DNA from: PVC group bacterium
GTDB lineage: Bacteria > Verrucomicrobiota > Kiritimatiellia > CAIKKV01
Reading direction: 5' to 3'
Assembly (NCBI GenBank): GCA_945898015.1
Contig: CAMDGM010000013.1
Coordinates: 18,532 to 82,531, forward strand
DNA length: 64,000 nucleotides
Positions 24,996-33,223 of the stretch are shown one piece after another. Below the pieces are notes generated by a model, which ran no database searches, had not been told where the DNA came from, and worked only from the letters and a program-made list of their open reading frames with translations. The translations under genes were made by a program, and so were the position numbers. Every line of letters begins with the position of its first letter. Position 1 is the stretch's first letter.

Positions 24996-26708
24996 ATGAA
25001 GAAAATTCTTTGTTTTGCTGTGGTCGCTTTGGCGACAGGCTTCGGAATGCACGCACGGGCGGCGGTCACGAATGCCTCTTTCAATTCCTGGTCTTTTGAA
25101 ACGCTGCCTGTGAGCACGGTGATTCCGTCGACGGAGGATCCGACCGTGTTGCCCGGTCCGTATGGATCGTGGTCCGCGGATACCAATGGCGAGAACGTGG
25201 CGTATATCACGAATGAAACTTGGGGGGCGACTCCCGGTTTCGGCTTTCCTATCGCCGGCGGCACGGCGGACCACACCAACGCCTTGTATTTCAACGGAAG
25301 CGTGACGAATCATTTCAGTAGCTCCTTGTTGAACGGCCTACGGTTCACCACGGAGTTTTTGCTGAAGCCCGGCCAGCTTGAAAATTTGAGCCTTCTGGAT
25401 AGCGTGGACCCGAATGCGCGCCTGGCGTTTTATTTCAACACCGCCAGCAATTTTGTTTTGCTGCATGGTGTGATGGGTGCGTGGACGACTTCTGATGTCG
25501 CCACGGTTGCGTATGAGACGAACGCCTGGCTCCGGATTTCGATCGATCAGGATTATGCGATGGAGAACGAGAATAACGGGTCGTTCATGTTCAGTGTTTC
25601 CATCAATGGAACAGGCGTGACGCATGCGGTCAACGGGTCGACGCGTTTGAATGATTCGGGGGGCTATGAACCGGGCGGCGCGGATCCGAAGTGGTTTGAG
25701 ATGAAGTCAAAAGGCACGGCTGGCAATTTCGGGATGAACGGCTTGGTCGGCATGGGCGCCGGCATGGTGGATGACGTCGTGGTGTCTGCGCCCGCCGGCG
25801 CGGCCGTTACCAACGTCAATGCGACCTCGGCCGGCAATGGCACGATCACGCCTTCCGGAACGGTGAGCATCACCGATGGCACGCCGCAAGCGTTCACGCT
25901 GACCAGCGTGTCGGGTTATTATGTGAGCGGGCTGACCTTGGATGCCACCCAGATCAACACGAATCTCAGCGAGTCGGTGACCTCGGTTGTGTGGTCTGTG
26001 GACTATGCCCAGGTGGCGGCGTACGGCACCAACTTGACGGCGCTGTTCTCTGAAAAGTCCAAGACGAACGTCACGGCGTCGTCGATCAACGTCGCTTACG
26101 GGTCCGTTACGCCTTCCGGAACGGTTGCCATCACCAATGGCGTGGCGCGGACCTTCGCGTTGAGTAGCGAGGCGGGATGCTACGTGAGCGGCTTGAAGCT
26201 GAACACCACGACGATCTATACCAATCTGGTTCAGACCGTGACGGCGCAGAATTACGATGTGGCCTATGCCCAGGTGGTGGCCTATGGCGACAATGTGGTG
26301 GCCCTGTTCGAGCCGAAGTCCGGCACAACGGCGGAGTGGCTGAGCAACGTCTTCGTAATCGGCCCCGGCGGCGACTATGCCACCTTCGCGATTGCCGCGA
26401 CGAATGACTGGGATCAGGACGGGTTCAACAATGTGCAGGAATCCATCGCCGGAACGGCCCCGAAGGACAGCAACGACTTCCTCCGCGTCAGCGCCATTGT
26501 GGTGAACGCCGGGGAAGTTGCGGTATCCTTCAAGGGCAGCGCACTCGGAACCACCAATCACTACGAGCTCAAGGGCGCCGATGTGGTGAATGGAAGCTAT
26601 ACGAACGTGAGCACGCGCGCGAAGGTCAGCGGGGATCTCAGCGTGACGAACGCGACCGGTGAGCAGAAGAAGTTCTACAAGGTCGTGGTTCCTTATAGCG
26701 GTGAGTAA
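24996..26708 (+). CDS. Secreted repeat protein A: LamG-like domain, two InlB-B-like repeats, calcium motif
   Basis: Exported protein of 570 residues, no known function. Signal peptide to about residue 24 (MHARAA). Residues about 28-260 have the size and pattern of a concanavalin/LamG-type beta sandwich. Two repeats follow, at about 275-350 and 358-435, each with the frame G-(T/S)-(I/V)-TPSGTV-(S/A)-IT-G, then YVSGL and YAQV-AYG, like divergent InlB B-repeats. DWDQDGFNN (about 471) is a DxDxDG calcium motif of the TSP3/dockerin type, before a ~95-residue C-terminal beta domain. AGGAGG before the second ATG of the frame selects 24996. A paralogue follows directly; a surface or extracellular adhesive role is plausible. 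Confidence 0.8.
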   Translation: MKKILCFAVVALATGFGMHARAAVTNASFNSWSFETLPVSTVIPSTEDPTVLPGPYGSWSADTNGENVAYITNETWGATPGFGFPIAGGTADHTNALYFNGSVTNHFSSSLLNGLRFTTEFLLKPGQLENLSLLDSVDPNARLAFYFNTASNFVLLHGVMGAWTTSDVATVAYETNAWLRISIDQDYAMENENNGSFMFSVSINGTGVTHAVNGSTRLNDSGGYEPGGADPKWFEMKSKGTAGNFGMNGLVGMGAGMVDDVVVSAPAGAAVTNVNATSAGNGTITPSGTVSITDGTPQAFTLTSVSGYYVSGLTLDATQINTNLSESVTSVVWSVDYAQVAAYGTNLTALFSEKSKTNVTASSINVAYGSVTPSGTVAITNGVARTFALSSEAGCYVSGLKLNTTTIYTNLVQTVTAQNYDVAYAQVVAYGDNVVALFEPKSGTTAEWLSNVFVIGPGGDYATFAIAATNDWDQDGFNNVQESIAGTAPKDSNDFLRVSAIVVNAGEVAVSFKGSALGTTNHYELKGADVVNGSYTNVSTRAKVSGDLSVTNATGEQKKFYKVVVPYSGE

Positions 26709-26736
26709 GCCAGGATACAGGACGTGACGAGAATGC

Positions 26737-26769
26737 GGGCCGAAGGGTAACACCTTCGGCCCTTTTTTT
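26737..26769 (+). terminator. Intrinsic terminator after repeat protein A
   Basis: A 10-base perfect stem GGGCCGAAGG/CCTTCGGCCC with a 6-base loop and seven T residues, 29 bases after the stop codon. Confidence 0.93.
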
Positions 26770-26868
26770 GTAGGGTGATTTCTTGCGAGACCAGAGGTGC
26801 TGGGTTGGCGGGGGTGTCGGGGGCGGAAGTAAGGTAGTCTTGAAAAAAAGAATATTTTGCAAACGCAG

Positions 26869-26898
26869 TTGACAAGATGCAGGGGCAAGTGCTAAATT
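26869..26898 (+). promoter_or_regulatory. Sigma-70-type promoter of second repeat-protein gene
   Basis: TTGACA, 18 bases, TAAATT, about 80 bases before the start at 26978. Same -35 context (GTTGACAAGA), spacer length and leader distance as the promoter of the paralogue upstream, which supports both calls. Confidence 0.6.
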
Positions 26899-26977
26899 CT
26901 AAGTTGAATGTAGGAAGAGGGGTTTTGGAGTTCACGTATTTACTTTAGTGATCAACGAATATAGTAGGAGGGGGATC

Positions 26978-28660
26978 ATGAAGAAGTGCCTGTGGATATC
27001 GGTTGTGGCCATGGCGGTGAGCTTCGGCGTAAGCGCACATGCCGTAACAAACGCAACGTTCGGCGCCTGGTCATTCGAAACATTGGTTAACGGGACTGCC
27101 ATCCCCTCCACGAGCAGCGCTCAGCTGCAGGATCATTATGGATCGTGGTCTTCGGATACCAACAGCGGCAACGTTGCCTACATCACGAACGCGGGCAGTG
27201 TGTCGGGAACGCCAGAGTTCGGGCTTCCGATTCCAGACGCCACGCACACGATGTCTCTCTATTTCAGCGGGAGCGTGACGAATCATTTCGCGGCGTCCTC
27301 GTTGAACAACAAGCGGTTCAAAACCGACTTCCTGTTGAAGCCCAGTCAGCTGGATGATCTGACTCTGGCCAACAGCGTAGAGTCGACTGCCCGGCTTGCG
27401 TTCTATTTCAATACGGCCAGCAATCTGGTGGTGTTGCATGGAAGCAACACGCTGTGGGTTACCTCCACTGTTGCCAGCGTAAGCTATGCAACCAATTCGT
27501 GGTTGCGGATTACGATCGATCAGGATTATAGCGTAACGTCGGTCCTCTCGCACGCGCAGAGCCTGTTCCGGGTGTTGGTGAATGGGACCAACGTCACGCA
27601 TGCCAACGGGTATACCCGCACAGACAATTCGTTTGCTAGTGGTGGCGGGGCGTGGTTCGAAATGAAGTCGTCAGGTGCGGATGGCAGCCGTGGAATGAAC
27701 AGTTTGGTGGGCATGGGCGTTGGCCTGATGGACGATGTGGTCAATTCCGAATTTGTGTTTGATTTGAACGCGACCTCGGCCGGAAACGGAACCATTACGC
27801 CCAGTGGCGCGCTGAGCATCACGAATGGCGTGAATCGGACCTTCGATCTCCTCGCGTCTACCGGTTATTATGTGAGCGGATTGAATCTCAACAGCACGCA
27901 AATCTACACCAATACCGATCAGGCGATCGGGTCAGTCAACAATCTGAGCGTGACCTATGCGCAGGTAATCGCCTATGGAACCAACGTGCAGGCTGTGTTT
28001 GCGGCCAAGTCCACGAAGAATGTGGCCGTGACGGCGGGATCGGGTGGAACGATTGACTTTGAGGGCACCACGCAGACGATTACGAATACGTTGCCGCGTG
28101 ACTTCACGTTGACCGCGAACAATGGGTATTACATCAGCGGGCTGAACCTTGGCGGAGGCTCGATTTATGTGAACTCGAGCGAGGCGGTTGTCACCACGAT
28201 CCGTACAGTGTCGTATGGTCAGGTGGGCACCTCGGGCGCAGTTCTTCAGCCGGTGTTCTCCTTGAAGGCCACATCCGGTTGGATGCACTCGAATTTCTCG
28301 ATCGGATCAGGACCAGGGGCAGACTACGCGACTCATGAGGAGGCTGCGGCGGATGATGCGGATCATGACGGTTTCAGCAATGAGCAGGAAGCGATTGCGG
28401 GAACCGATCCCACGAACGCCATCAGCTGCCTCAAGATCAGCTCGATCGTGGTTGATGCCAATCACCAGGTCAGCGTGATGTTCGAAGGGTCGTCGGCTGG
28501 CGCCAGCGTTCCGTACGAACTGTGGGAAGCGGATACGATTGACGGCGTGTACAGCAACGTCGCTTCGCGGACGAAGGCAGGCGGAACCTTGGGTGTGACG
28601 AATACACCGTCCAGCACGCCCAAGTTCTACCGGGTTGAAGTTAATTATACGGCTCCGTAA
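26978..28660 (+). CDS. Secreted repeat protein B, paralogue of protein A
   Basis: Exported protein of 560 residues with the same order as its upstream neighbour: signal peptide (to about SAHA), LamG-like N-terminal region, repeats at about 264 and 351, calcium motif DADHDGFSN near 460, and a C-terminal beta domain ending in a PKFYRVEV-type strand. The second repeat is the most diverged. The ribosome site and start context, GGAGGGGGATCATGAAG, is identical in both genes, yet the protein sequences have diverged widely, so the duplication is old while the expression signals were kept. It has its own promoter and a strong terminator, so it is transcribed alone. Confidence 0.8.
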   Translation: MKKCLWISVVAMAVSFGVSAHAVTNATFGAWSFETLVNGTAIPSTSSAQLQDHYGSWSSDTNSGNVAYITNAGSVSGTPEFGLPIPDATHTMSLYFSGSVTNHFAASSLNNKRFKTDFLLKPSQLDDLTLANSVESTARLAFYFNTASNLVVLHGSNTLWVTSTVASVSYATNSWLRITIDQDYSVTSVLSHAQSLFRVLVNGTNVTHANGYTRTDNSFASGGGAWFEMKSSGADGSRGMNSLVGMGVGLMDDVVNSEFVFDLNATSAGNGTITPSGALSITNGVNRTFDLLASTGYYVSGLNLNSTQIYTNTDQAIGSVNNLSVTYAQVIAYGTNVQAVFAAKSTKNVAVTAGSGGTIDFEGTTQTITNTLPRDFTLTANNGYYISGLNLGGGSIYVNSSEAVVTTIRTVSYGQVGTSGAVLQPVFSLKATSGWMHSNFSIGSGPGADYATHEEAAADDADHDGFSNEQEAIAGTDPTNAISCLKISSIVVDANHQVSVMFEGSSAGASVPYELWEADTIDGVYSNVASRTKAGGTLGVTNTPSSTPKFYRVEVNYTAP

Positions 28661-28682
28661 TCCGGTTTGAGAGAGTGAACCA

Positions 28683-28717
28683 CACGGGCCGAGGGAAACC
28701 TCGGCCCGTGTTTTTTT
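28683..28717 (+). terminator. Intrinsic terminator after repeat protein B
   Basis: A 12-base perfect stem CACGGGCCGAGG/CCTCGGCCCGTG with a GAAA tetraloop and seven T residues, 22 bases after the stop codon. Confidence 0.95.
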
Positions 28718-28727
28718 GTCTAATAAG

Positions 28728-28756
28728 TTGACGTCAAGTTAGGAAACGATTAGTTT
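28728..28756 (+). promoter_or_regulatory. Candidate promoter of AlgE-like porin gene
   Basis: TTGACG, 17 bases, TAGTTT, about 40 bases before the start codon at 28797 and directly after the terminator. Confidence 0.45.
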
Positions 28757-28796
28757 ATCGGGCAACTGGTTCGACCCCATAAAATAGGATGATACC

Positions 28797-30164
28797 ATGA
28801 AGCAGAAGACGTGTGTGGCGGAGTTTCTGGGTGTTGTGGCGGTGGCGGGATTGGCTCTGGCGCAGGAGGCGGCGCCCGACTATCCCAAGCTGACAGCGGG
28901 CGGTGAGTTCCGGTTGCGGCAGGAAGCGTTTGATCATCTCCCCATCCGGGTCGATCCTCCGGGCGAAACCCGTGGCGGCCATAACGATTATATCCGTTTC
29001 CGCACGTTGCTTTGGGGCCAGGTTGAGCTTAATGACATGGTGACGGTTTATACACGCCTGGCCAATGAGTTCCGGCATTATTATGACCCCAAATCCACGA
29101 CGACCTGGGATTATCCGGATGAAGTGGTGGTGGACAACGCCTATATCGATATCCACAAATTGCTCTCGGATAATTCACTCTCGTTGCGACTCGGGCGGCA
29201 GGATATATTCGCGGGGAAAGGGCCGCTTGGAAATGGCCGGCTGATATTTGAAGGCACGCCCAAGGATGGCTCGCGCACCATCTATTTTGATGCAGCCCGT
29301 GCCACGTGGAAAAAGGGCGATACGCAAATCGACGCTATCGGCATCTACAATCGGGCCGACGCCCAGTTGTTGGGCAACGATCAGGAACGGGATCTGACCG
29401 GCCTGACTTCGGCCTACAACAACATGGACGAATACGGCGGCGTCTTGTATGCCGCGTTCAAGCCGATGGCCGATTTGGGGGCGGAAAGCTATTACATGTA
29501 CAAGGTCGAAAGCCGTTGGGATAATGGTGCGGCCCGCATGCCCAGTCTCGCCATTCATACGCTTGGCTACCGGCTGATGCCTCAGTTGATAAAAGACCGG
29601 CTCACCGCCAGCCTGGAGGGCGCCTATCAGCTTGGCGAGCGGGGCGATCAGGATGTCAGCGGGTACATGGTGGATGCGCTTCTTAAGGGCCAGTTCATGA
29701 CCGAAACGGCGGCCAAGCCCTGGGCCTCGGCGGGCGTTCTTTGTTTATCGGGTGATGATCCCAAGTCCAAGGATGATGAGGGCTGGAATCCGCTGTGGGC
29801 CCGGTATCCGCAGTTTGGTCTTTCGGATTTGCTGATTTACACGTATGACGCGGATGGCGCCGGACGCTGGTCGAACCTGACGGCTCCCTATCTTAGCGCC
29901 GGCCTGACCGCCCACAAGGACGGAAAGCTGTCGGCCATGGTCAGCCAGTTGATGGCCCCGGAAAAGAACGGACCCGGAAGCGGGGATCAACGCGGTCTTT
30001 ATGCCGGCGTTTCCTACAATGTGGTGCTGGCCAAGGGCAAGGTGACGACCAAGGATGTCTTGAGCGGCCTGCTTCAACTGGAATATTTCGACCCGGGCAA
30101 TTATTACAAAAGCGGGATCGACAACGGATTTTACCTCCGGTGGGAAATCAAGTACTCGTTTTAG
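28797..30164 (+). CDS. Alginate-export-like outer-membrane beta-barrel
   Basis: Outer-membrane channel of 455 residues. Signal peptide to LALAQ (about 22); the mature part starts with a barrel strand GGEFRLRQEAF and alternates amphipathic strands to a terminal ...WEIKYSF, the phenylalanine signal for barrel insertion. VDNAYIDIH and LRLGRQDIFAGKGPLGNGRLIFEG with a following DGSRT fit the alginate_exp (AlgE-like) barrel family. The substrate is not evident; in many aquatic bacteria this family moves sugars or other small solutes, not alginate. The PaaK-like ligase starts six bases downstream. Confidence 0.8.
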   Translation: MKQKTCVAEFLGVVAVAGLALAQEAAPDYPKLTAGGEFRLRQEAFDHLPIRVDPPGETRGGHNDYIRFRTLLWGQVELNDMVTVYTRLANEFRHYYDPKSTTTWDYPDEVVVDNAYIDIHKLLSDNSLSLRLGRQDIFAGKGPLGNGRLIFEGTPKDGSRTIYFDAARATWKKGDTQIDAIGIYNRADAQLLGNDQERDLTGLTSAYNNMDEYGGVLYAAFKPMADLGAESYYMYKVESRWDNGAARMPSLAIHTLGYRLMPQLIKDRLTASLEGAYQLGERGDQDVSGYMVDALLKGQFMTETAAKPWASAGVLCLSGDDPKSKDDEGWNPLWARYPQFGLSDLLIYTYDADGAGRWSNLTAPYLSAGLTAHKDGKLSAMVSQLMAPEKNGPGSGDQRGLYAGVSYNVVLAKGKVTTKDVLSGLLQLEYFDPGNYYKSGIDNGFYLRWEIKYSF

Positions 30165-30170
30165 CGTGCT

Positions 30171-31478
30171 ATGACCGTATATTTCGATCCGCAAAACGAG
30201 TGCCAGAGCCGCGAGGCCTTGCGCATCCTGCAATCCCGGCGATTGCAGGATGCGGTTGAACGGGCTTACCGGCATGTGCCCTTATACCGGCGCAAGTTCG
30301 ATCAGGCTGGCGTGAAGCCGGGCGATATCCGGAGTATTGAGGATATCGCCAAACTGCCCTTCACGGTTAAGGATGATTTCCGGGAGCAGTACCCCTTCGG
30401 GATGTTCGCGGTTCCCATGGATCGCATTATCCGCCTCCACGCCTCCTCGGGCACCACGGGCAAGCCCACGGTGGTCGGTTACACCCGCGAGGATATCGAC
30501 CTGTGGTCGGTGTGCTGTGCGCGCATGCTGGCGTGCGGGGGCGGGACCGCCCAAGATGTTCTCCAGGTTGCTTATGGATATGGCTTGTTCACGGGCGGAC
30601 TGGGCCTTCATTACGGCGGCGAAAAGCTGGGCGCGGCCGTCATTCCGATGTCCGGTGGAAACACCAAGAAGCAGTTGATGCTGATGCAGGATTTCGGCAC
30701 CACGCTGCTCGCCTGTACGCCTTCGTATGCGCTGCAGGTTGCCGAGGTCGCGGCCGAGGAGGGCATCGACATCCGGTCCCTCAAGCTCAAGGCCGGGTTC
30801 TTCGGCGCCGAACCCTGGACCGAGGAGATGCGGCGCCAGATTGAGGCTCGCCTTCATATCAAGGCGCTCGACATTTACGGGCTGAGCGAGGTGATCGGCC
30901 CCGGTGTGGCCGGCGAATGTCTGGAACAGTCGGGGCTTCATGTCTTTGAGGATCATTTCTATCCCGAGGTGATCAATCCTGCCACCGGGCAGCCTGTCCC
31001 GCCGGGTCAACCGGGGGAGCTTGTCTTCACGTGCTTGACCAAAGAGGCGATCCCCCTGATCCGGTACAGGACCCGGGATATCAGCCGGTTGCAGGAGGCC
31101 GCCTGCCCGTGTGGCCGCGTGTTCCGCCGGATCGAGCGGCTTTCGGGCCGCACGGACGACATGCTGATTATCCGGGGCGTGAATGTGTTCCCGTCCCAGA
31201 TTGAAAGCGTCCTCATGAAGCTTGAGGGCGTCGAGCCGAATTACCTGATCGTGGTGGATCGAACCGGCGTTCTGGCCGACATCGAGGTCAAGGTGGAGGT
31301 GTCGCCCCACCTGTTTTCGGATGAGGTGAAGCAGTTGGAGGCGTTGCGCCGGCGGATCGGCGAGGAGATGCGTAGCGTGCTCAGTCTCAACGCCAAGATC
31401 ACCTTGGTGGAGCCCAAATCCCTTGAACGCGCCGCCGGGAAGGTCCAGCGAGTCCAGTTTGTGGATCGCAAGTCATGA
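30171..31478 (+). CDS. Phenylacetate-CoA ligase family protein (PaaK-like)
   Basis: Adenylate-forming acyl-CoA ligase of 435 residues, full length for PaaK. The P-loop [15 protein letters not shown] lies near 95-108, [15 protein letters not shown] is the adenine/aryl pocket, YRTRDIS carries the conserved Asp of the adenylation domain, and [15 protein letters not shown] marks the hinge to the C-terminal domain. It would activate an aromatic acid such as phenylacetate with ATP and CoA. No other phenylacetate degradation genes are in view; in gut and aquatic anaerobes such orphan copies often serve indole-acetate or aryl-acid salvage, so the acid is uncertain. Confidence 0.9.
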   Translation: MTVYFDPQNECQSREALRILQSRRLQDAVERAYRHVPLYRRKFDQAGVKPGDIRSIEDIAKLPFTVKDDFREQYPFGMFAVPMDRIIRLHASSGTTGKPTVVGYTREDIDLWSVCCARMLACGGGTAQDVLQVAYGYGLFTGGLGLHYGGEKLGAAVIPMSGGNTKKQLMLMQDFGTTLLACTPSYALQVAEVAAEEGIDIRSLKLKAGFFGAEPWTEEMRRQIEARLHIKALDIYGLSEVIGPGVAGECLEQSGLHVFEDHFYPEVINPATGQPVPPGQPGELVFTCLTKEAIPLIRYRTRDISRLQEAACPCGRVFRRIERLSGRTDDMLIIRGVNVFPSQIESVLMKLEGVEPNYLIVVDRTGVLADIEVKVEVSPHLFSDEVKQLEALRRRIGEEMRSVLSLNAKITLVEPKSLERAAGKVQRVQFVDRKS

Positions 31479-31493
31479 GGTCCACCAAGACCC

Positions 31494-31943
31494 ATGCAGA
31501 TTGAACATCTTCGGCTGGTCATTGAGGAGTCGGAGTTGGCGCCCTGGGCGCTCCGCCTGCTGGAAGGGCATGAAGCGATTTCGGGAATCCGTGTTGGATT
31601 GGAAAGCGGGGCCCTTGTTTTTGAGGGCCGGATTCGGATTCCCTTTGCCGGCGAAGCGCCGTTCCGCACCGTCTGGACCGTGGACGTTGACGCTTCGGGT
31701 TGCCTGGTCGTGTGCTTGACAGAGGCTTCGGCGTTCGGCCGCGCCGCCGGCTCCGGATTTTTAAACGCATTCATCATGGATCGCATCCGGGACCGGCTAG
31801 TTGGTCTTGCCGGATGCGTTGTGACAGGCGACCGCGTGGTTGTGGAGCCCGCCGCCTTGCTGGCGGCGCTTCCGGTTGCCATTCATCTGCGTGTGACGTC
31901 CGTCACGATTGAGCCGGGGCGGATTGTGCTGGAGACGGCTTAA
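31494..31943 (+). CDS. Conserved-looking protein of unknown function
   Basis: Protein of 149 residues, no signal peptide, no family recognised. It is mostly beta-strand with a central helix (AFIMDRIRDRLVGLA); the alternation of short hydrophobic strands and the LPVAIHLRVTSVTIEPGRIVL ending is loosely like DUF2993/LmeA-type lipid-binding domains. The gene starts 15 bases after paaK with a weak ribosome site and probably shares its transcript. Its stop overlaps that of the convergent thioredoxin gene by four bases (TTAA shared). Confidence 0.6.
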   Translation: MQIEHLRLVIEESELAPWALRLLEGHEAISGIRVGLESGALVFEGRIRIPFAGEAPFRTVWTVDVDASGCLVVCLTEASAFGRAAGSGFLNAFIMDRIRDRLVGLAGCVVTGDRVVVEPAALLAALPVAIHLRVTSVTIEPGRIVLETA

Positions 31944-32263
31944 AGCAGCGCGTCCGCGGCCGCCTTGATGTCGGCTTCGGAGCGCAAGCCCACCAGGGTG
32001 TTGACCGGCTTTCCACCTTTGAAAAAGATCAGGGAGGGAACACCCCGGATGCTGAACTCGACAGCCAGGTCCGCTGCGTCATCGGTGTTGACTTTCACGA
32101 ACTTGACTTTGCCCAGGAAGGCGCCCGCCACTTTGTCAAAAATAGGGGCCAGGGTTTTGCAGGGCGGGCACCAGGTGGCAAAAAAATCCACGACCACAGG
32201 GGTGGCGGATTGGCGAACCTCGGCGTCGAATTCAGCAGCTTTGATTTCTTTGACGTTCTGCAT
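31940..32263 (-). CDS. Thioredoxin with WCPPC active site
   Basis: Cytoplasmic thiol-disulfide oxidoreductase of 107 residues, the standard length. The active site is Trp31-Cys32-Pro-Pro-Cys35 rather than the usual WCGPC; the buried Asp26 and cis-proline in GVPSLIFFKGG are kept. A Gly to Pro change at the first middle position usually makes such a thioredoxin a stronger reductant or changes partners. GGAG lies five bases before the ATG. It is convergent with the gene of unknown function. Confidence 0.93.
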   Translation of the reverse strand: MQNVKEIKAAEFDAEVRQSATPVVVDFFATWCPPCKTLAPIFDKVAGAFLGKVKFVKVNTDDAADLAVEFSIRGVPSLIFFKGGKPVNTLVGLRSEADIKAAADALL

Positions 32264-32402
32264 GGGGTCTCCGTTGGTTCAAGTTATGAGCTAGTATGCC
32301 ATGATTCCGGGAGCAGGGCAAGCCGTCCTTCTTTTTTGTGCCGGTTGGGCATCCATGAAGAATCAGGTTGCAGGCCGGCGGGGTGTTGTGGACAATGGCG
32401 GG

Positions 32403-33149
32403 ATGAATAATCAATCCATGGCTTCATACGCCCGGGTCTCTGGCCGCCCCGGGGAAAACGCCCGGGCCATGGCCCTGTTTCGCGCCCTCTGGCCTCTGTT
32501 CCTGGTCCTGTTCATTCTCGGTTGGCTTGTTCGCGCCGCCGCTCCCTGGCCCGGTCTTTCCCGTCCTGTTCTGGTCATCCTCTTTCTTTTCCTGGCCGGC
32601 GGGTGTGCTGTTTTTGTGGCGCTTTCCCGGGCGGCCCTGGCGTCGTTGATCAAGGGTGCGGTCGGGGAGGAAAAGGTGGCCCAGGCGCTCGCCTTCCTGC
32701 CCGCCGGGTGGGATGTGTTTCATGGCGTGCCGTCTTCCGTCCGCAGCCCTCTATGGCCCGCCCGGTTTGACCTGGACCACGTGGTTCTGGGTCCGGCGGG
32801 CGTCTTTGTGGTCGAGACCAAAAACTGGACCGGGTCCATCCAGGTTCGGGATAATACGGTTCTTTTTGAAGGCCGGCCGCCTTCCCGCCCTCCGCTTGAC
32901 CAGGTTCGTCATTCGGCCCGGGAATTGGCTGCCCGCATCGAGGTGGCCTGTGGCGCCCGCGTGACGGTTCATCCCGTGCTCTGCTTTGCCGGAACGCCGC
33001 CGGAATACGGGGATGAACAGGGGATGGGCGGGGTCATTGTCTGCAGTGTGGAGGCCTTGAACCGGGTCTTGAACGGGTGGAATGACGACCCCGTGTCCGG
33101 GGCGGACCGGCAGAAAATTTGCGCCTGGCTGCAGGGGCAGATGGCCTGA
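32403..33149 (+). CDS. NERD-domain membrane protein
   Basis: Protein of 248 residues with two membrane helices near the N terminus (about 25-43 and 48-70) and a cytoplasmic NERD (nuclease-related) domain. GAVGEEKVAQAL opens the domain and VVETKNWTG contains the Glu-x-Lys of restriction-like nucleases; the Asp in FDLDHVV completes the usual triad. NERD proteins are often linked to DNA processing or defence, but function is unproven. In-frame ATGs at 32301, 32355 and 32403 are possible starts; 32403 is chosen since the upstream residues have no helix or domain and no better ribosome site. It runs directly into the serS promoter. Confidence 0.78.
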   Translation: MNNQSMASYARVSGRPGENARAMALFRALWPLFLVLFILGWLVRAAAPWPGLSRPVLVILFLFLAGGCAVFVALSRAALASLIKGAVGEEKVAQALAFLPAGWDVFHGVPSSVRSPLWPARFDLDHVVLGPAGVFVVETKNWTGSIQVRDNTVLFEGRPPSRPPLDQVRHSARELAARIEVACGARVTVHPVLCFAGTPPEYGDEQGMGGVIVCSVEALNRVLNGWNDDPVSGADRQKICAWLQGQMA

Positions 33150-33152
33150 CGG

Positions 33153-33181
33153 TTGCATTTCGCGCCCGTCTGGCCTATAGT
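33153..33181 (+). promoter_or_regulatory. Sigma-70 promoter of serS
   Basis: TTGCAT, 17 bases, TATAGT, 43 bases before the serS start codon. Confidence 0.6.
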
Positions 33182-33223
33182 CAATTCATTGCGTTGCGGC
33201 CGCCCGCGGCGGGGAGAACACAG

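Noticed and set aside
28760..28796. T-arm-like GGTTCGACCC before the AlgE-like gene
   Set aside because: No acceptor stem, anticodon arm or D-arm can be built around it, so it is not a tRNA.
28797..31478. Porin plus PaaK-like ligase as a complete phenylacetate uptake and degradation unit
   Set aside because: No paaABCDE, ring-opening or other aromatic-catabolism genes are nearby, so the pairing may be coincidental.
32403..33149. NERD protein as part of a defence island
   Set aside because: Neighbours are housekeeping genes (thioredoxin, serS, tilS) and no restriction, CRISPR or abortive-infection genes occur in the window.
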